This document shows, piece after piece, positions 44,157-52,708 of a stretch of DNA of 54,403 nt (position 1 is its first letter; each line of letters opens with the position of its first letter). A model generated the notes under the pieces. The model saw only the letters and a list, made by a program, of their open reading frames with translations, did not search any database and had not been told where the DNA came from. Origin of the DNA: Ignavibacteria bacterium (GTDB lineage Bacteria > Bacteroidota > Ignavibacteria > Tepidaquicellales > OLB5); the NCBI GenBank assembly GCA_019912545.1, contig JAIOIK010000130.1, forward strand, positions 1 to 54,403. Reading direction: 5' to 3'. The translations under genes and the position numbers were made by a program.

Positions 44157-44750
44157 TTGAATCCCCTGAGAACAAAATACCTGGTCATTTATTTCTGCCT
44201 GCTTACAGGCTTTTTCATGCTTGAAGGCTGCGGAATATTCGAAACACGTGACCCGGAGACTCCTCAAACGATCCGTTCTACATTTGTTCCACCAACAACT
44301 GCCGAACTGGTGATAGAAAATCTTTCATACTCAATACTTGAGAAAAACTCAGAGAATTATCTGAAGTGCATTTCAGAAAATGATTTCAAATTCGTACCTG
44401 ATTCAAGATCACTGCAGCAGTATGAGCAGATATTCCTTTCTTGGAACAGGTCTTCAGAGAAAAATTACCTGGATAACCTGATCTCTCAAACTAACGCAAC
44501 ATCGTCATCGGTGGTTTTTTTGGATAATACCCGCATGACGCAGTTCACCAGTGATTCCGCATCATTCCAGGCCGATTATATTTTTGTGTTTCAGCACAGG
44601 GCAAGCCTGCCAAAATCCGGCTCAGGAAATTTAAATATCACAATTGCTACTGATGATGATGTGCTTTTTTATGTGCGGAAATGGGAAGACTTCAGGCAGA
44701 ATGACTCTGATTTCACATGGAGCGAGTTCAAGGCAAATTTCGCAAATTAA
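44157..44750 (+). CDS. lipoprotein, first of a paralogous pair
   Basis: The 197-residue product starts at TTG 44157. A lipoprotein signal ends at FFMLEGC. The mature part has an alpha+beta, NTF2-like layout: an early helix (LVIENLSYSILEKNSENYLKCIS), a strand with DFKFVPD, and a final strand VLFYVRKWEDFRQND. The following gene matches this plan (SQDFVFTYF, WKIRLWKDL). I do not recognise a named family. It may be an outer-membrane or periplasmic lipoprotein of a binding role. Confidence 0.75.
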   Translation: MNPLRTKYLVIYFCLLTGFFMLEGCGIFETRDPETPQTIRSTFVPPTTAELVIENLSYSILEKNSENYLKCISENDFKFVPDSRSLQQYEQIFLSWNRSSEKNYLDNLISQTNATSSSVVFLDNTRMTQFTSDSASFQADYIFVFQHRASLPKSGSGNLNITIATDDDVLFYVRKWEDFRQNDSDFTWSEFKANFAN

Positions 44751-44778
44751 ACAAGATCCTCAATATCTGTTAAATCAA

Positions 44779-45300
44779 TTGAAAGCTGTTAGAGTAATAT
44801 TATTTTTCGCTATTCCGGCAATATTAAGCATATTGCTTCTCAGCTGCTTTAACCCATTTTCCCCTTCGATAGATAACTCGATCCCGGATGATAATATAAT
44901 TTCGGATCAGAAAACGATTGAAGGGCTGTTCCAGAATTTTAAGTATGCATATACATTCAAGGATACCAGCATTTACGGCCAGACGCTTTCACAGGATTTT
45001 GTATTTACATATTTTGATTATGATCTTGGGCTTGATGTTTCTTGGGACAGGGCTACTGATATGCGTACAACGGAAGGTTTGTTCACAAATTCACAGGATT
45101 TAAGGCTGATATGGAACAATATTGTATTCCAGGAAGGTGACAGCCTGAATGCAGATGTTAAGCGCGGATTCAACTTAACGATCACTTTTAATCCGAACGA
45201 TGTATTGAATTTTTACGGATTTGTTGATATGAACCTTACAAGGGCAACAATAGATGACAAATGGAAAATAAGGCTATGGAAAGATCTTACTAATCCCTAA
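44779..45300 (+). CDS. lipoprotein, second of a paralogous pair
   Basis: I start at TTG 44779, which gives MKAVRVILFFAIPAILSIL and the lipobox LLLSC. The open frame extends upstream to 44644, but that section overlaps the preceding gene and has no signal. The 173-residue product then follows the same plan as its neighbour: a helix (IEGLFQNFKYAYTFKD), a strand (SQDFVFTYFDYDL) and a closing WKIRLWKDLTNP. A bidirectional terminator-like hairpin lies 300 bases downstream. Confidence 0.72.
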   Translation: MKAVRVILFFAIPAILSILLLSCFNPFSPSIDNSIPDDNIISDQKTIEGLFQNFKYAYTFKDTSIYGQTLSQDFVFTYFDYDLGLDVSWDRATDMRTTEGLFTNSQDLRLIWNNIVFQEGDSLNADVKRGFNLTITFNPNDVLNFYGFVDMNLTRATIDDKWKIRLWKDLTNP

Positions 45301-45315
45301 ACATCAGTGTATCTT

Positions 45316-45606
45316 TTAAGTATTAACTTTGACATGCCCGCTGCTGATGAGGTTATTTTCAATTTTAGAACCATTCACACCGCTATTCCCCGTCAAATAG
45401 ATCTTATAATAATACTTCCCGGTTACAAGAGCTCCCAGGTCAAAAGTAAAATCAAATTTCCCGGGCTCGTCATGACGGCTAAGGTGAATCCTGACAGGCG
45501 TACCCATTACATCAACTATCTTGATTGTTACATCACCTGCTTCAGGGATCTCGTACTCTATTTTATTCATTAAATAATAACTTGGGATAAAGAAACCCTG
45601 TCTCAT
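45316..45606 (-). CDS. free-standing T9SS sorting-domain-like polypeptide (possibly a decayed gene end)
   Basis: This frame encodes 96 residues that match only the last 80 residues of T9SS cargo proteins: IEYEIPEAGDVTIKIVD, then GKFDFTFDLGALVTGKYYYK, paralleling the tails at 45676 and 47856. The NYPNPFN entry motif and the usual KKMxLIK ending are missing. There is no signal peptide. The first ATG (45606) lies in the loop of a strong hairpin; the second (45570) is a better start. It may be a remnant of a larger gene or a small unattached domain. Confidence 0.45.
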   Translation of the reverse strand: MRQGFFIPSYYLMNKIEYEIPEAGDVTIKIVDVMGTPVRIHLSRHDEPGKFDFTFDLGALVTGKYYYKIYLTGNSGVNGSKIENNLISSGHVKVNT

Positions 45607-45628
45607 ATATTCAGACAGGGTCTTTTAA
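45595..45628 (+). terminator. terminator hairpin downstream of the lipoprotein pair
   Basis: ACCCTGTCT (45595-45603) and AGACAGGGT (45613-45621) form a perfect 9-bp stem with a 9-base loop, followed by CTTTTAATT. It can also work on the minus strand (GGGTTTCTTT), which would end or block the sorting-domain-like frame. Confidence 0.75.
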
Positions 45629-45675
45629 TTATTGAATATAGCTGCTTATATTCACTAGATGGCAAAGATGGCGGC

Positions 45676-46614
45676 TTATTTTATCAGGATCATTTTCTTT
45701 GTATCAGTATAACCGTTTGAGTTTAGCATGTAATAATATATACCGCTTGATAAATGGACTGCATTGAACTCAACGTTATAAGAACCTGCTGACTGGTTTG
45801 CATTCATTAACTCTTTTACCAATTGACCGGTGCTGTTAAAAACATTCAGCGAAACGAATCCATCAGTTGGAATGCTGTAACTGATAACTGTACTGGGGTT
45901 GAAAGGGTTAGGATAGTTCTGTGATAAACCATAAGTAAAAGGAGTATTATTTGTAATTGCTCCGGTTTTCGGAGTTACATTGAATATAACATTTCCAGCT
46001 GGTTTTTCAGTTACAGCAACCGGTTTTGAATCGGAAGTGTTTGCTAATTTATGAGCAACTAAGATGTAATCTCCAACCGGCAGACCAGTGATCTTTACAT
46101 TACCCTTCGAATCACTGATTCCATATCCAAAATAGGTCTCTCCCTGCATTGCGTAAACAATTGCGTCTTTCACAGGTGTACCGTTATTTAATACTTTACC
46201 TTCAACTGAAGAAAGCGGCACGTTTGGCCTTAAAGCCACTATGCGCTGAACGTAAATATCGATATTAGTCAGATTAGTAGTTACGTTAAGCGGAACAAAA
46301 TTATTCGGGTCAGTAACATTTGGATAACCGGTTGGCACAAAATCCATCTCAGGTTCGATATTTGGGAATCCTATAAGATCACTTCCGTAATATGCCCTTA
46401 CAATACCTAAAAGATAATCGCCATACTGGTTTATAGGAGCCACTGCCTCTACGCTGCCATCTTCATTAAATAATTTCACAACACCACTTGTAACGATCTC
46501 ATTGTTATCTGCATATCTAACCTTACCTGTTATATAAAATTCTTCAGCCTGTGTTACTTTTACAACGCCTAAGATGAAAAAAAGCGCTATGAATAAATTA
46601 GTTGCTTGTTTCAT
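45676..46614 (-). CDS. T9SS-secreted protein with carboxypeptidase-regulatory-like domains
   Basis: The 312-residue product has a signal peptide (LFIALFFILGVVKVTQAEE). Two regulatory-like beta-sandwich domains follow: FYITGKVRYADNNEIVTSG and SSVEGKVLNNGTPVKDAIVY with GLPVGDYILVAHK. A C-terminal type A sorting domain starts at LSQNYPNPFNP and ends TKKMILIK. It should be exported, cleaved and anchored or released by T9SS. A strong ribosome site (AAGGGGGAT) precedes the ATG. The TrmB regulator gene is 40 bases upstream on the same strand and probably controls it. Confidence 0.88.
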   Translation of the reverse strand: MKQATNLFIALFFILGVVKVTQAEEFYITGKVRYADNNEIVTSGVVKLFNEDGSVEAVAPINQYGDYLLGIVRAYYGSDLIGFPNIEPEMDFVPTGYPNVTDPNNFVPLNVTTNLTNIDIYVQRIVALRPNVPLSSVEGKVLNNGTPVKDAIVYAMQGETYFGYGISDSKGNVKITGLPVGDYILVAHKLANTSDSKPVAVTEKPAGNVIFNVTPKTGAITNNTPFTYGLSQNYPNPFNPSTVISYSIPTDGFVSLNVFNSTGQLVKELMNANQSAGSYNVEFNAVHLSSGIYYYMLNSNGYTDTKKMILIK

Positions 46615-46654
46615 GATTTTATCCCCCTTAGAATAAATTATGTTTAGTGATTAA

Positions 46655-47503
46655 TTAGTTGTTCAGTTCTTTTTTTAGCATTTCAAGTGAATCTGCGCGA
46701 TCCCAATAGATGTTAAATAAACCTGATATAAAAGCTGCGAAACGTTTGTTTTTAATAATAACATCTGATGAATCTCTTGTTGAGACTTTTTCATCATACA
46801 AGCTGATATAAACAATGCTCTCGTCAAAAACTGCGAGAATCTGCGGTACTTCATTTAAGAAGCGTAAATCTTCGCCCTGCTTTACAAATCCCTCGCAAAG
46901 TGTGATAAGATCCTGTTTGGTTACATTCTGCCATTTGTCGTTTATCTTCAGCTTAAAGTTGGTAGAGTTTTCGTAAATTGACTTTATATAACCGCCGCGT
47001 TTAAACAGTTTTTTACTTTCATTATCAATTTTATCTGATACATTCCCCATAAAACGGTTCATTATCATAATGCCTTTGCTTGATTTCTTTACAAGCTCAA
47101 GGAACTTCAATTCCCTGTGAAGGTTAAAGCCTTTGATAAGCTCAACGTCGCTTTTGTATTCAGCCGGCTGCCTGGTTTTATACAGCGGTTTAATTTCGTT
47201 AAAGCAGTCTTTCAGACTTGTCAGCTTATTCTCATAGTCAGATTTTATCTGGATCTCAAGCTTGTCTTCAATGACCTTTGATGATATTACTTCGAATAAT
47301 TGTTTTGTAGGAGTTGTAATTTCGTTACAGAAACCTTTTTTAGCGAAGCTGCGGAGTATTTCGTAAACAGATGGCCTTGGGATCTTTGCTTCTTTGGCAA
47401 TATCCGCTGCACTCATTACCGAACCGGTATATAATGCAAAGAATACTCTTGCTTCGTAGTTGCTGAATCCCAGTTTCTCTAATTTTTCGATTTCTTTCCC
47501 CAT
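46655..47503 (-). CDS. TrmB-family transcriptional regulator
   Basis: This 282-residue regulator has an N-terminal winged helix (KLGFSNYEARVFFALY, IPRPSVYEILRSFAKKGF, residues about 8-62), a short coiled coil (to about 110) and a C-terminal effector domain. TrmB proteins sense sugars in archaea and occur in scattered bacteria. The gene is preceded by a perfect inverted repeat overlapping a promoter, and is followed by a T9SS protein gene on the same strand. Autoregulation of both genes is a reasonable inference. Confidence 0.87.
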   Translation of the reverse strand: MGKEIEKLEKLGFSNYEARVFFALYTGSVMSAADIAKEAKIPRPSVYEILRSFAKKGFCNEITTPTKQLFEVISSKVIEDKLEIQIKSDYENKLTSLKDCFNEIKPLYKTRQPAEYKSDVELIKGFNLHRELKFLELVKKSSKGIMIMNRFMGNVSDKIDNESKKLFKRGGYIKSIYENSTNFKLKINDKWQNVTKQDLITLCEGFVKQGEDLRFLNEVPQILAVFDESIVYISLYDEKVSTRDSSDVIIKNKRFAAFISGLFNIYWDRADSLEMLKKELNN

Positions 47504-47510
47504 GAACGAG

Positions 47511-47562
47511 TTGTTGTAGCTTTAACTACAACAAAACTAAATGAAAAAGAACGAGAAGTCAA
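47511..47562 (-). promoter_or_regulatory. promoter with overlapping palindromic operator upstream of the TrmB gene
   Basis: Read on the minus strand, TTG (47560-47562) and TAGTTTTG (47532-47539) are 20 bases apart, matching the Bacteroidota -33/-7 consensus (TTG, TAnnTTTG). Directly after, TTGTTGTAG and CTACAACAA (47511-47519, 47526-47534) form a perfect 9-bp inverted repeat with a 6-base spacer. It covers the -7 end and the expected start site, seven bases from the ATG. A bound dimer would block transcription. Confidence 0.65.
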
Positions 47563-47747
47563 TACCCTTTTAAAACAGAACTTAATCCATCACTTTAAGT
47601 AAATTCTATAATTATTATTTATATATTGCTATAATCGATAAATCAAATGTGAAAATATTTTTTCAAATAAGTGCAGGAAATAGTCTGATTAAGATTGTAG
47701 TCCGTAGTTAGAAGTACATACGGGAATTGGGGTACTTTGGGAAGTCA

Positions 47748-47791
47748 TCCTAGTATTAAACCTGAATCTTAAATTAATATTAATGCTAGGA
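47748..47791. repeat. AT-rich inverted repeat in the TrmB-subtilase gap
   Basis: TCCTAGTATTAA (47748-47759) and TTAATGCTAGGA (47780-47791) pair over 12 bp with one mismatch. There is no T-run on the minus strand after it, so a terminator for the subtilase gene is doubtful. The remainder of the 352-base gap 47504-47855 holds the TrmB promoter/operator at its left end and nothing else I can support. Confidence 0.45.
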
Positions 47792-47855
47792 TTTATTTAT
47801 CCCGTTGTTGGTGTTGCTTGACTTTTTCTAAGTTCATCAACAATCAACTTAAAAC

Positions 47856-50630
47856 CTACTTCACAAAAACCATTCTTTTACTGTCTATAAAATTATCATT
47901 GGCTAGCATTGAGTAGAAATACACCCCCGATGCAAGACCCGTCGCATCAAAATCAACAAAATCCTGCATAGCTGCCTGGCGGGTTTCATTCAGAATTGTC
48001 TTTACTTCTCTCCCGGTCACATCATACAGTATAATTTTTATGTTCGCAGTAGTGGCAACGTTAAACACTATCCTCGTTAAAGGGTTAAACGGATTCGGGT
48101 AATTTTTTACAAGCCTGAAGTCACGGATTACCTCATTCGAACCGTTTGAATATCTGAAGATCAGGCTCCATCCAAGCAGCGCGCCGCCATCCTGAAAACC
48201 GTTATCAACAACACGCAGCTTCCACCGTCCGGCAGAATTCTCGCCATCAAGCAGCCAAAGTTTATCTATCGGCCTGAATCTGCCTGTAAACGGAGGCACG
48301 GCAAGCGAGCTATCTATAGCAATATCAGCGTCATCATCCAGAATAGTATTTGTGTAATTATTGCCATCCCATCCTACTCCGCCTGAAAGTACAATTTCAG
48401 TACCCTCGGGAGAGATCAGGCTGAACTGCAGGTCGGCATCAAAGGTATGCTCTGCATTTATCAGCACATTCACATCAAGTATTGTTTTAGCTATGGGATT
48501 ATCGAGTATCGAGACAAAACTCGTTTCCCTTGCAGATGTAATTGTTATAGGTACATCCTGGCTGACAAATGTTGTATCATAAAATCCCGTATTACGAACG
48601 AACATAAGTTTTGAAGGAGCAATATTTCCCGGCGGGTTCACTCCCCTGCCTCCAAGCGGGTAAGTGATAAAATTCGGAACCGGCACGTTATCCTGTGCTG
48701 CAATGTAATAGTAGTAACCCTCGCTAATAGGTATAGCAGGAAGAGTGAAACTGTAGCGGTTATTAAAAATATTTGTGCCGTTGATGTACTTCAAGTCATT
48801 ACTCTGCAGAGTGCGGTAATAAAGGCGCGGCGAGTTCACACCCCCGCTTACGCCATTGTTATCATATATATCTGCTTCAACAAATATTGAATTCATAAAT
48901 ATTTTTGATTCAGGCGGGTAGATCTTAACTATCGGCGGCACCTGGTCATAAATTGTCCCCGGGCCTTGCGGAGTCATTTGCAGGCACGCAAATGCATCAA
49001 TAATGCCATAACCCATTTCATCATTCCACATGCCGTTTTCTTTCGCGACATTATATGAATAGTTGCCAACTTTGCGGGCAGATCTTTCGATTATCATTTT
49101 AACGGAATCACCCGAAATATTAATATTCTTAGAAAACATTAACCCGGCAACACCGGCGGCAAGAGGTGAGGAACATGAAGTGCCGTTTCCGCAAATACAC
49201 CATGAGCCAAGCAATTGTGTTGTGCCTATATAAGTGCATGGAGCTACGATTTCCATTCCTTCGCCGTAACATGCGCCCCAATTCTGCACGCCTCCGATAT
49301 TATCACAGCTTACTTTGCTCTTGCGCTGGTTACAGGGACTTAAGCCTCCAACGCCAACAACCTCAGGCATTGAAGCCGGATAAATTACCTGGTTAGTATC
49401 TGCATTTCCGGCACCGCCAAAAACAACAGCGCCTTTTCCGTTCCTGCCAAAATGTACGGCATTTTGTAAGGCAAGAGTAATCAGTGAACCGGGTATTCCC
49501 CCGCCCCAACTGCAATTCATAACACATGCGCCGTGTGACCATGCCCAATTAAGTCCTTTTGCCAGAATAAGATCGGTTGTGAAACCTTCCGGTGCAGGAC
49601 CGAAGACTCTTACAGGCATCACAAAACAACTGTAAGCAACACCTGCTGTCCCCACAAAATTATTGCCCGTAGCAACTGCAGTGCCGCTGACACCAGTGCC
49701 GTGATAATACTGGTCATAAGGCCTCTGGTTATTATCATATGCATCGTACCATAAACTGCGGTCGCACAAATTAGGCCTAAGATCAGCGTGATTGGTATCT
49801 ATTCCGGTATCTATTATAGCTATCAGCACATTTGAATTTCCTGTTGTCACGTTCCATGCCAGTTCAAGATTCATGTCACATCCGGGAGTGCCAATAATTC
49901 CGTCCGGAATGTTGGTACCGGTATTTTTAACATGCCACATATACGGAATGAGTGTATCATTTGGGAAATTTGCTCCGCCCGGTTTATGTTCAGTTCCGTC
50001 AGAATGCCCTGCATCAAGCAACATCCCTGTGCGGATAAAATTCGGGTGCGCAAACTCTACCATTGGCGTTATGGTAAACTTATTGGCAAGATCAAAAACA
50101 TTATCAGTGCTGTTGGGGTTTACTGAAATAAGGTAAGTACTCTCAAAACTACTGACTTTTTCAATTGTAGTAGCATTGAACATCGTGTTTAGATTGTTAA
50201 GCTCACCGGAAGAAATATTCTTTTTAAATTTCACTATCACTTCATCAGTAGAAAAATGCAGTACCTTATCATTATATATGAATGACATTCCAACATACTT
50301 AACATTCTGATTTTGCTTGACCATCAAGCGAATATCTGAAGCAAGATTTTCGGAAACACTATCTTTAAGTTTAACAATTGAAACGGAATTAATACTTCCG
50401 GATTCGTAAGATGATTTAAACTCCATAGTCTTTTCAGTGTATGGAGAAATACTATTTAAGACCCTGCTTTTTTCATTAATGGAAATATTGCTTTTGAATT
50501 TAACTGTAAGGTAGCCATTAACGCGCTGCATATTTAGTTTTTGATTTTGATGGTAAAGGAAATACTCACTGCCGCTGGATAAGGACGTTAAAAAAATGAG
50601 AACAAAGAATAAGCAAGTATATTTTTTCAT
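47856..50630 (-). CDS. T9SS-secreted subtilisin-like protease (S8) with duplicated propeptide and P-domain
   Basis: The 924-residue protein has a signal peptide (1-20), two consecutive propeptide-like domains (about 38-118 opening YLTVKFKSNIS, and 129-200 opening EVIVKFKKNIS), then the S8 catalytic domain with Asp274 (IIDTGIDTNHADL), His310 (YYHGTGVSGT), oxyanion Asn409 and Ser485 (GTSCSSPLAAG). A proprotein-convertase P-domain (about 690-835) and a T9SS tail (NYPNPFNPLTRI to DSKRMVFVK) follow. The catalytic domain has many Cys, unusual for a subtilase. It should be an exported protease activated after secretion. Confidence 0.92.
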   Translation of the reverse strand: MKKYTCLFFVLIFLTSLSSGSEYFLYHQNQKLNMQRVNGYLTVKFKSNISINEKSRVLNSISPYTEKTMEFKSSYESGSINSVSIVKLKDSVSENLASDIRLMVKQNQNVKYVGMSFIYNDKVLHFSTDEVIVKFKKNISSGELNNLNTMFNATTIEKVSSFESTYLISVNPNSTDNVFDLANKFTITPMVEFAHPNFIRTGMLLDAGHSDGTEHKPGGANFPNDTLIPYMWHVKNTGTNIPDGIIGTPGCDMNLELAWNVTTGNSNVLIAIIDTGIDTNHADLRPNLCDRSLWYDAYDNNQRPYDQYYHGTGVSGTAVATGNNFVGTAGVAYSCFVMPVRVFGPAPEGFTTDLILAKGLNWAWSHGACVMNCSWGGGIPGSLITLALQNAVHFGRNGKGAVVFGGAGNADTNQVIYPASMPEVVGVGGLSPCNQRKSKVSCDNIGGVQNWGACYGEGMEIVAPCTYIGTTQLLGSWCICGNGTSCSSPLAAGVAGLMFSKNINISGDSVKMIIERSARKVGNYSYNVAKENGMWNDEMGYGIIDAFACLQMTPQGPGTIYDQVPPIVKIYPPESKIFMNSIFVEADIYDNNGVSGGVNSPRLYYRTLQSNDLKYINGTNIFNNRYSFTLPAIPISEGYYYYIAAQDNVPVPNFITYPLGGRGVNPPGNIAPSKLMFVRNTGFYDTTFVSQDVPITITSARETSFVSILDNPIAKTILDVNVLINAEHTFDADLQFSLISPEGTEIVLSGGVGWDGNNYTNTILDDDADIAIDSSLAVPPFTGRFRPIDKLWLLDGENSAGRWKLRVVDNGFQDGGALLGWSLIFRYSNGSNEVIRDFRLVKNYPNPFNPLTRIVFNVATTANIKIILYDVTGREVKTILNETRQAAMQDFVDFDATGLASGVYFYSMLANDNFIDSKRMVFVK

Positions 50631-50754
50631 TATCTTCTTCTAATCCTTTTTAGTGAAACCAATACGTAAAATTAAGCAAAAAATATGAGTAAAAATATGA
50701 AAGTTCTATGCTTTACCTGAATCAATTAAGATTTACCTTGCAGCAGTATTTACA

Positions 50755-50801
50755 CCTCACTCCCATCCCCTCTCCTCTCAGGAGAGGGTGTCCGTCAGGG
50801 C
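50755..50801. repeat. CCTCACCC/GGGTGAGG palindromic repeat, copy 3 (inverted and shortened)
   Basis: CCTCACTCCCATCCCC (50755-50770) leads into CCCTCTCCT/AGGAGAGGG (50768-50788) and GTGTCCGTCAGG. In reverse orientation it matches the right two-thirds of the copy at 33115-33191. The far outer arm is missing or diverged. It lies between the subtilase start and the arfB stop. Confidence 0.7.
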
Positions 50802-50860
50802 GGAGTAACGTTACAACAAAACATATGATATGTTATACAACTATTTGTTATCGATTATGT

Positions 50861-51283
50861 TTACTCGTCTTCAAAATCCCTTAAACTGCGCTCTTTCTTT
50901 TTAGCTCCATGTTTTTTCTTATCTTCAAGAATACCAAGTTTTTTAGAAAGACTTTTAACGGTCTTGACCCTGTATTTTTCTTTCTTTAAAGCGCCTTCCA
51001 GCAGTTTAACGAATTTCTCGGTGACTTTTTTCTTATTTCCAAGCTGCGTTCGTTCGGTTTGCGAAACAACCCTTATGTTGCTCGCGCCATCTATCTTATT
51101 GTATAATTTTTTGGAAATAACTGCTTTGGCATCACTAGAGAGTGTCATAGAATCATTGATATTAAACACCAGCTCAACTTTGGTTTCGACCTTGTTGACA
51201 TTCTGTCCCCCTTTTCCGCTGCTGCGTGAGGTATTGAAACTTACTTCCTTCAATATTTTATTAATATCTATTTGATCTATCAT
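50861..51283 (-). CDS. arfB: alternative ribosome-rescue factor / peptidyl-tRNA hydrolase ArfB
   Basis: ArfB frees ribosomes stalled on truncated mRNA. The 140-residue protein has the release-factor loop SSGKGGQNVNKVETKVEL with GGQ at residues 25-27 and lacks the codon-reading domains of RF1/RF2. Its C-terminal tail is basic (KKKHGAKKKERSLRDF), as needed to enter the empty mRNA channel. It follows thiD by 14 bases on the same strand. Confidence 0.93.
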   Translation of the reverse strand: MIDQIDINKILKEVSFNTSRSSGKGGQNVNKVETKVELVFNINDSMTLSSDAKAVISKKLYNKIDGASNIRVVSQTERTQLGNKKKVTEKFVKLLEGALKKEKYRVKTVKSLSKKLGILEDKKKHGAKKKERSLRDFEDE

Positions 51284-51297
51284 TTCAGATAATTTAA

Positions 51298-52089
51298 TTA
51301 TTGTTCTACCGGAGAAAAGCCCTTACCGATCTTTACAGATCTTTTGAGTGACCTCACAACATACTGCTTCGATGTCTCTATCGACCTTATGAGAGTTTTA
51401 CCCATTGCGAGATTTGAAACAATGGCCGCCGAAAGCGTGCAGCCGATACCGTGAGTATTTTTAGTATTCACATAATTTGAACTGAACATATGGAAAAACC
51501 TTCCATCAAACATAATATCCATACCTTTTGGAAGTCCCATGTGGCTTTCCAAATGGCCGCCCTTTATAAGCACATTCTTAGCGCCCAGCTCGTGCAGCAT
51601 AACTGCAGCAGTTTCAAGGTCATCAAGTGATTCTATTTTCATACCTGTAAGAGTCTCTGCTTCGGGGATATTTGGCGTAACCAGGTATGCCATTCTGAGA
51701 AGACTTTTCTTCATAGCACGGATCCCTTGCGTGCTAAGCATGCGGAAATTGTTCTTCGAACGTATTACAGGATCAACAACCAGCTTCAGGTTTTTTCTTT
51801 TCTTCAGTAAATGAGCAACTGCCTCAACAACCTTTTCATTTGCCAACATTCCGGTTTTTACTGCAAGTATCCTGAAATCTTCGAATACACTATTTAACTG
51901 CGCTGTGATAACTTCGCTTCTAATGGCATATGAAGATGTAACTCCCTTTGTGTTTTGTGCGGTTAATGCAGTTACAACACTAAGGCCATACACACCGTGA
52001 TTTTTGAAAGTCTTAAGGTCACTTTGTATACCTGCACCCGCGCCGGGATCAGAGCCTGCAATTGTCAAAACGCATGTTTTACTTTTCAT
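51298..52089 (-). CDS. thiD: bifunctional hydroxymethylpyrimidine kinase/phosphomethylpyrimidine kinase
   Basis: ThiD phosphorylates HMP twice to HMP-PP for thiamine. The 263-residue ribokinase-fold protein opens with LTIAGSDPGAGAGIQSDLKT and has VVDPVIRSKN, TPNIPEAETLTG, ALIKGGHL-like LIKGGHLE and the anion-hole NTHGIGCTLSAAI. Its start overlaps the thiE stop by 11 bases. The thi genes here run in one direction and are tightly packed, so one transcript is likely. No TPP riboswitch is visible inside the window; it would be beyond the right edge if present. Confidence 0.95.
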   Translation of the reverse strand: MKSKTCVLTIAGSDPGAGAGIQSDLKTFKNHGVYGLSVVTALTAQNTKGVTSSYAIRSEVITAQLNSVFEDFRILAVKTGMLANEKVVEAVAHLLKKRKNLKLVVDPVIRSKNNFRMLSTQGIRAMKKSLLRMAYLVTPNIPEAETLTGMKIESLDDLETAAVMLHELGAKNVLIKGGHLESHMGLPKGMDIMFDGRFFHMFSSNYVNTKNTHGIGCTLSAAIVSNLAMGKTLIRSIETSKQYVVRSLKRSVKIGKGFSPVEQ

Positions 52090-52708
52090 ATATCTTTTTT
52101 CTTAATTCTTTAACGGCTATAGCAGGATTCTTGCTTTTAAGTACTGAACCAATTACTGCAACTCCGTGTACGCCTGTTTGGATTACTTCCTCAATGTTGT
52201 TCAGACCAATTCCGCCAATAGCCAGTACAGGGATCTTAACAATCTTCAAAATTCTCTTCAACTCTGCTGTACCCTTAGGCTTATCAGGTTTGAATTTTGA
52301 GCCAGTGGCGAAAATATGCCCGTAGCCTATGTAATCTGCTCCTTCTTTTTCTCTTTGAATAGCTTCTTTTAATGAGTGCGCGGTTCCGCCGATAACTTTT
52401 CGTTTGCCAAGAAGCTTTCTTGCATCCTTTATGCTGATGTCTTCTTTGCCGAGGTGCACTCCCCCGGCATTACCTATAATCATTGCAACATCTACCCTGT
52501 CATTATTAACAAATAATACATCATGTCTTTTGCAGAGTGCCGCGATCTTTGATGCTTCTTTGATAAGCAATGCAGTTGGCAGAGTTTTATCCCTGAACTG
52601 TATCATATCCGCACCGCCTTTGATAGCCATTCTTGCAATTTCATAGTGCGTGTACTTTCTCTGAATTGCAGTATCAGTAATTACACAGAGTTTTCCAATC
52701 TTTTTCAT
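52079..52708 (-). CDS. thiE: thiamine phosphate synthase
   Basis: ThiE joins HMP-PP and carboxythiazole phosphate to give thiamine phosphate. The 209-residue TIM-barrel protein has the pyrophosphate/pyrimidine site IQFRDKTL, FVNNDRVDVA, GGVHLGKEDI, the loop GHIFATGSKFKPDK, and phosphate-binding LAIGGIG and VAVIGSV. All catalytic positions look intact. It is immediately adjacent to the second ThiE-like gene (its ATG follows that gene's TAG) and overlaps thiD. Confidence 0.93.
   Translation of the reverse strand: MKKIGKLCVITDTAIQRKYTHYEIARMAIKGGADMIQFRDKTLPTALLIKEASKIAALCKRHDVLFVNNDRVDVAMIIGNAGGVHLGKEDISIKDARKLLGKRKVIGGTAHSLKEAIQREKEGADYIGYGHIFATGSKFKPDKPKGTAELKRILKIVKIPVLAIGGIGLNNIEEVIQTGVHGVAVIGSVLKSKNPAIAVKELRKKIYEK

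Noticed and set aside
44644-44778. Longer start for the second lipoprotein
   Set aside because: This part overlaps the preceding gene in another frame, and the lipoprotein signal begins at 44779.
45307-45573. Plus-strand frame of 88 codons
   Set aside because: It mirrors the sorting-domain-like frame on the other strand and has no recognisable protein features.
47748-47791. Terminator for the subtilase gene
   Set aside because: The inverted repeat is AT-rich, has a long loop and lacks a T-run on the minus strand, so I list it only as a repeat.
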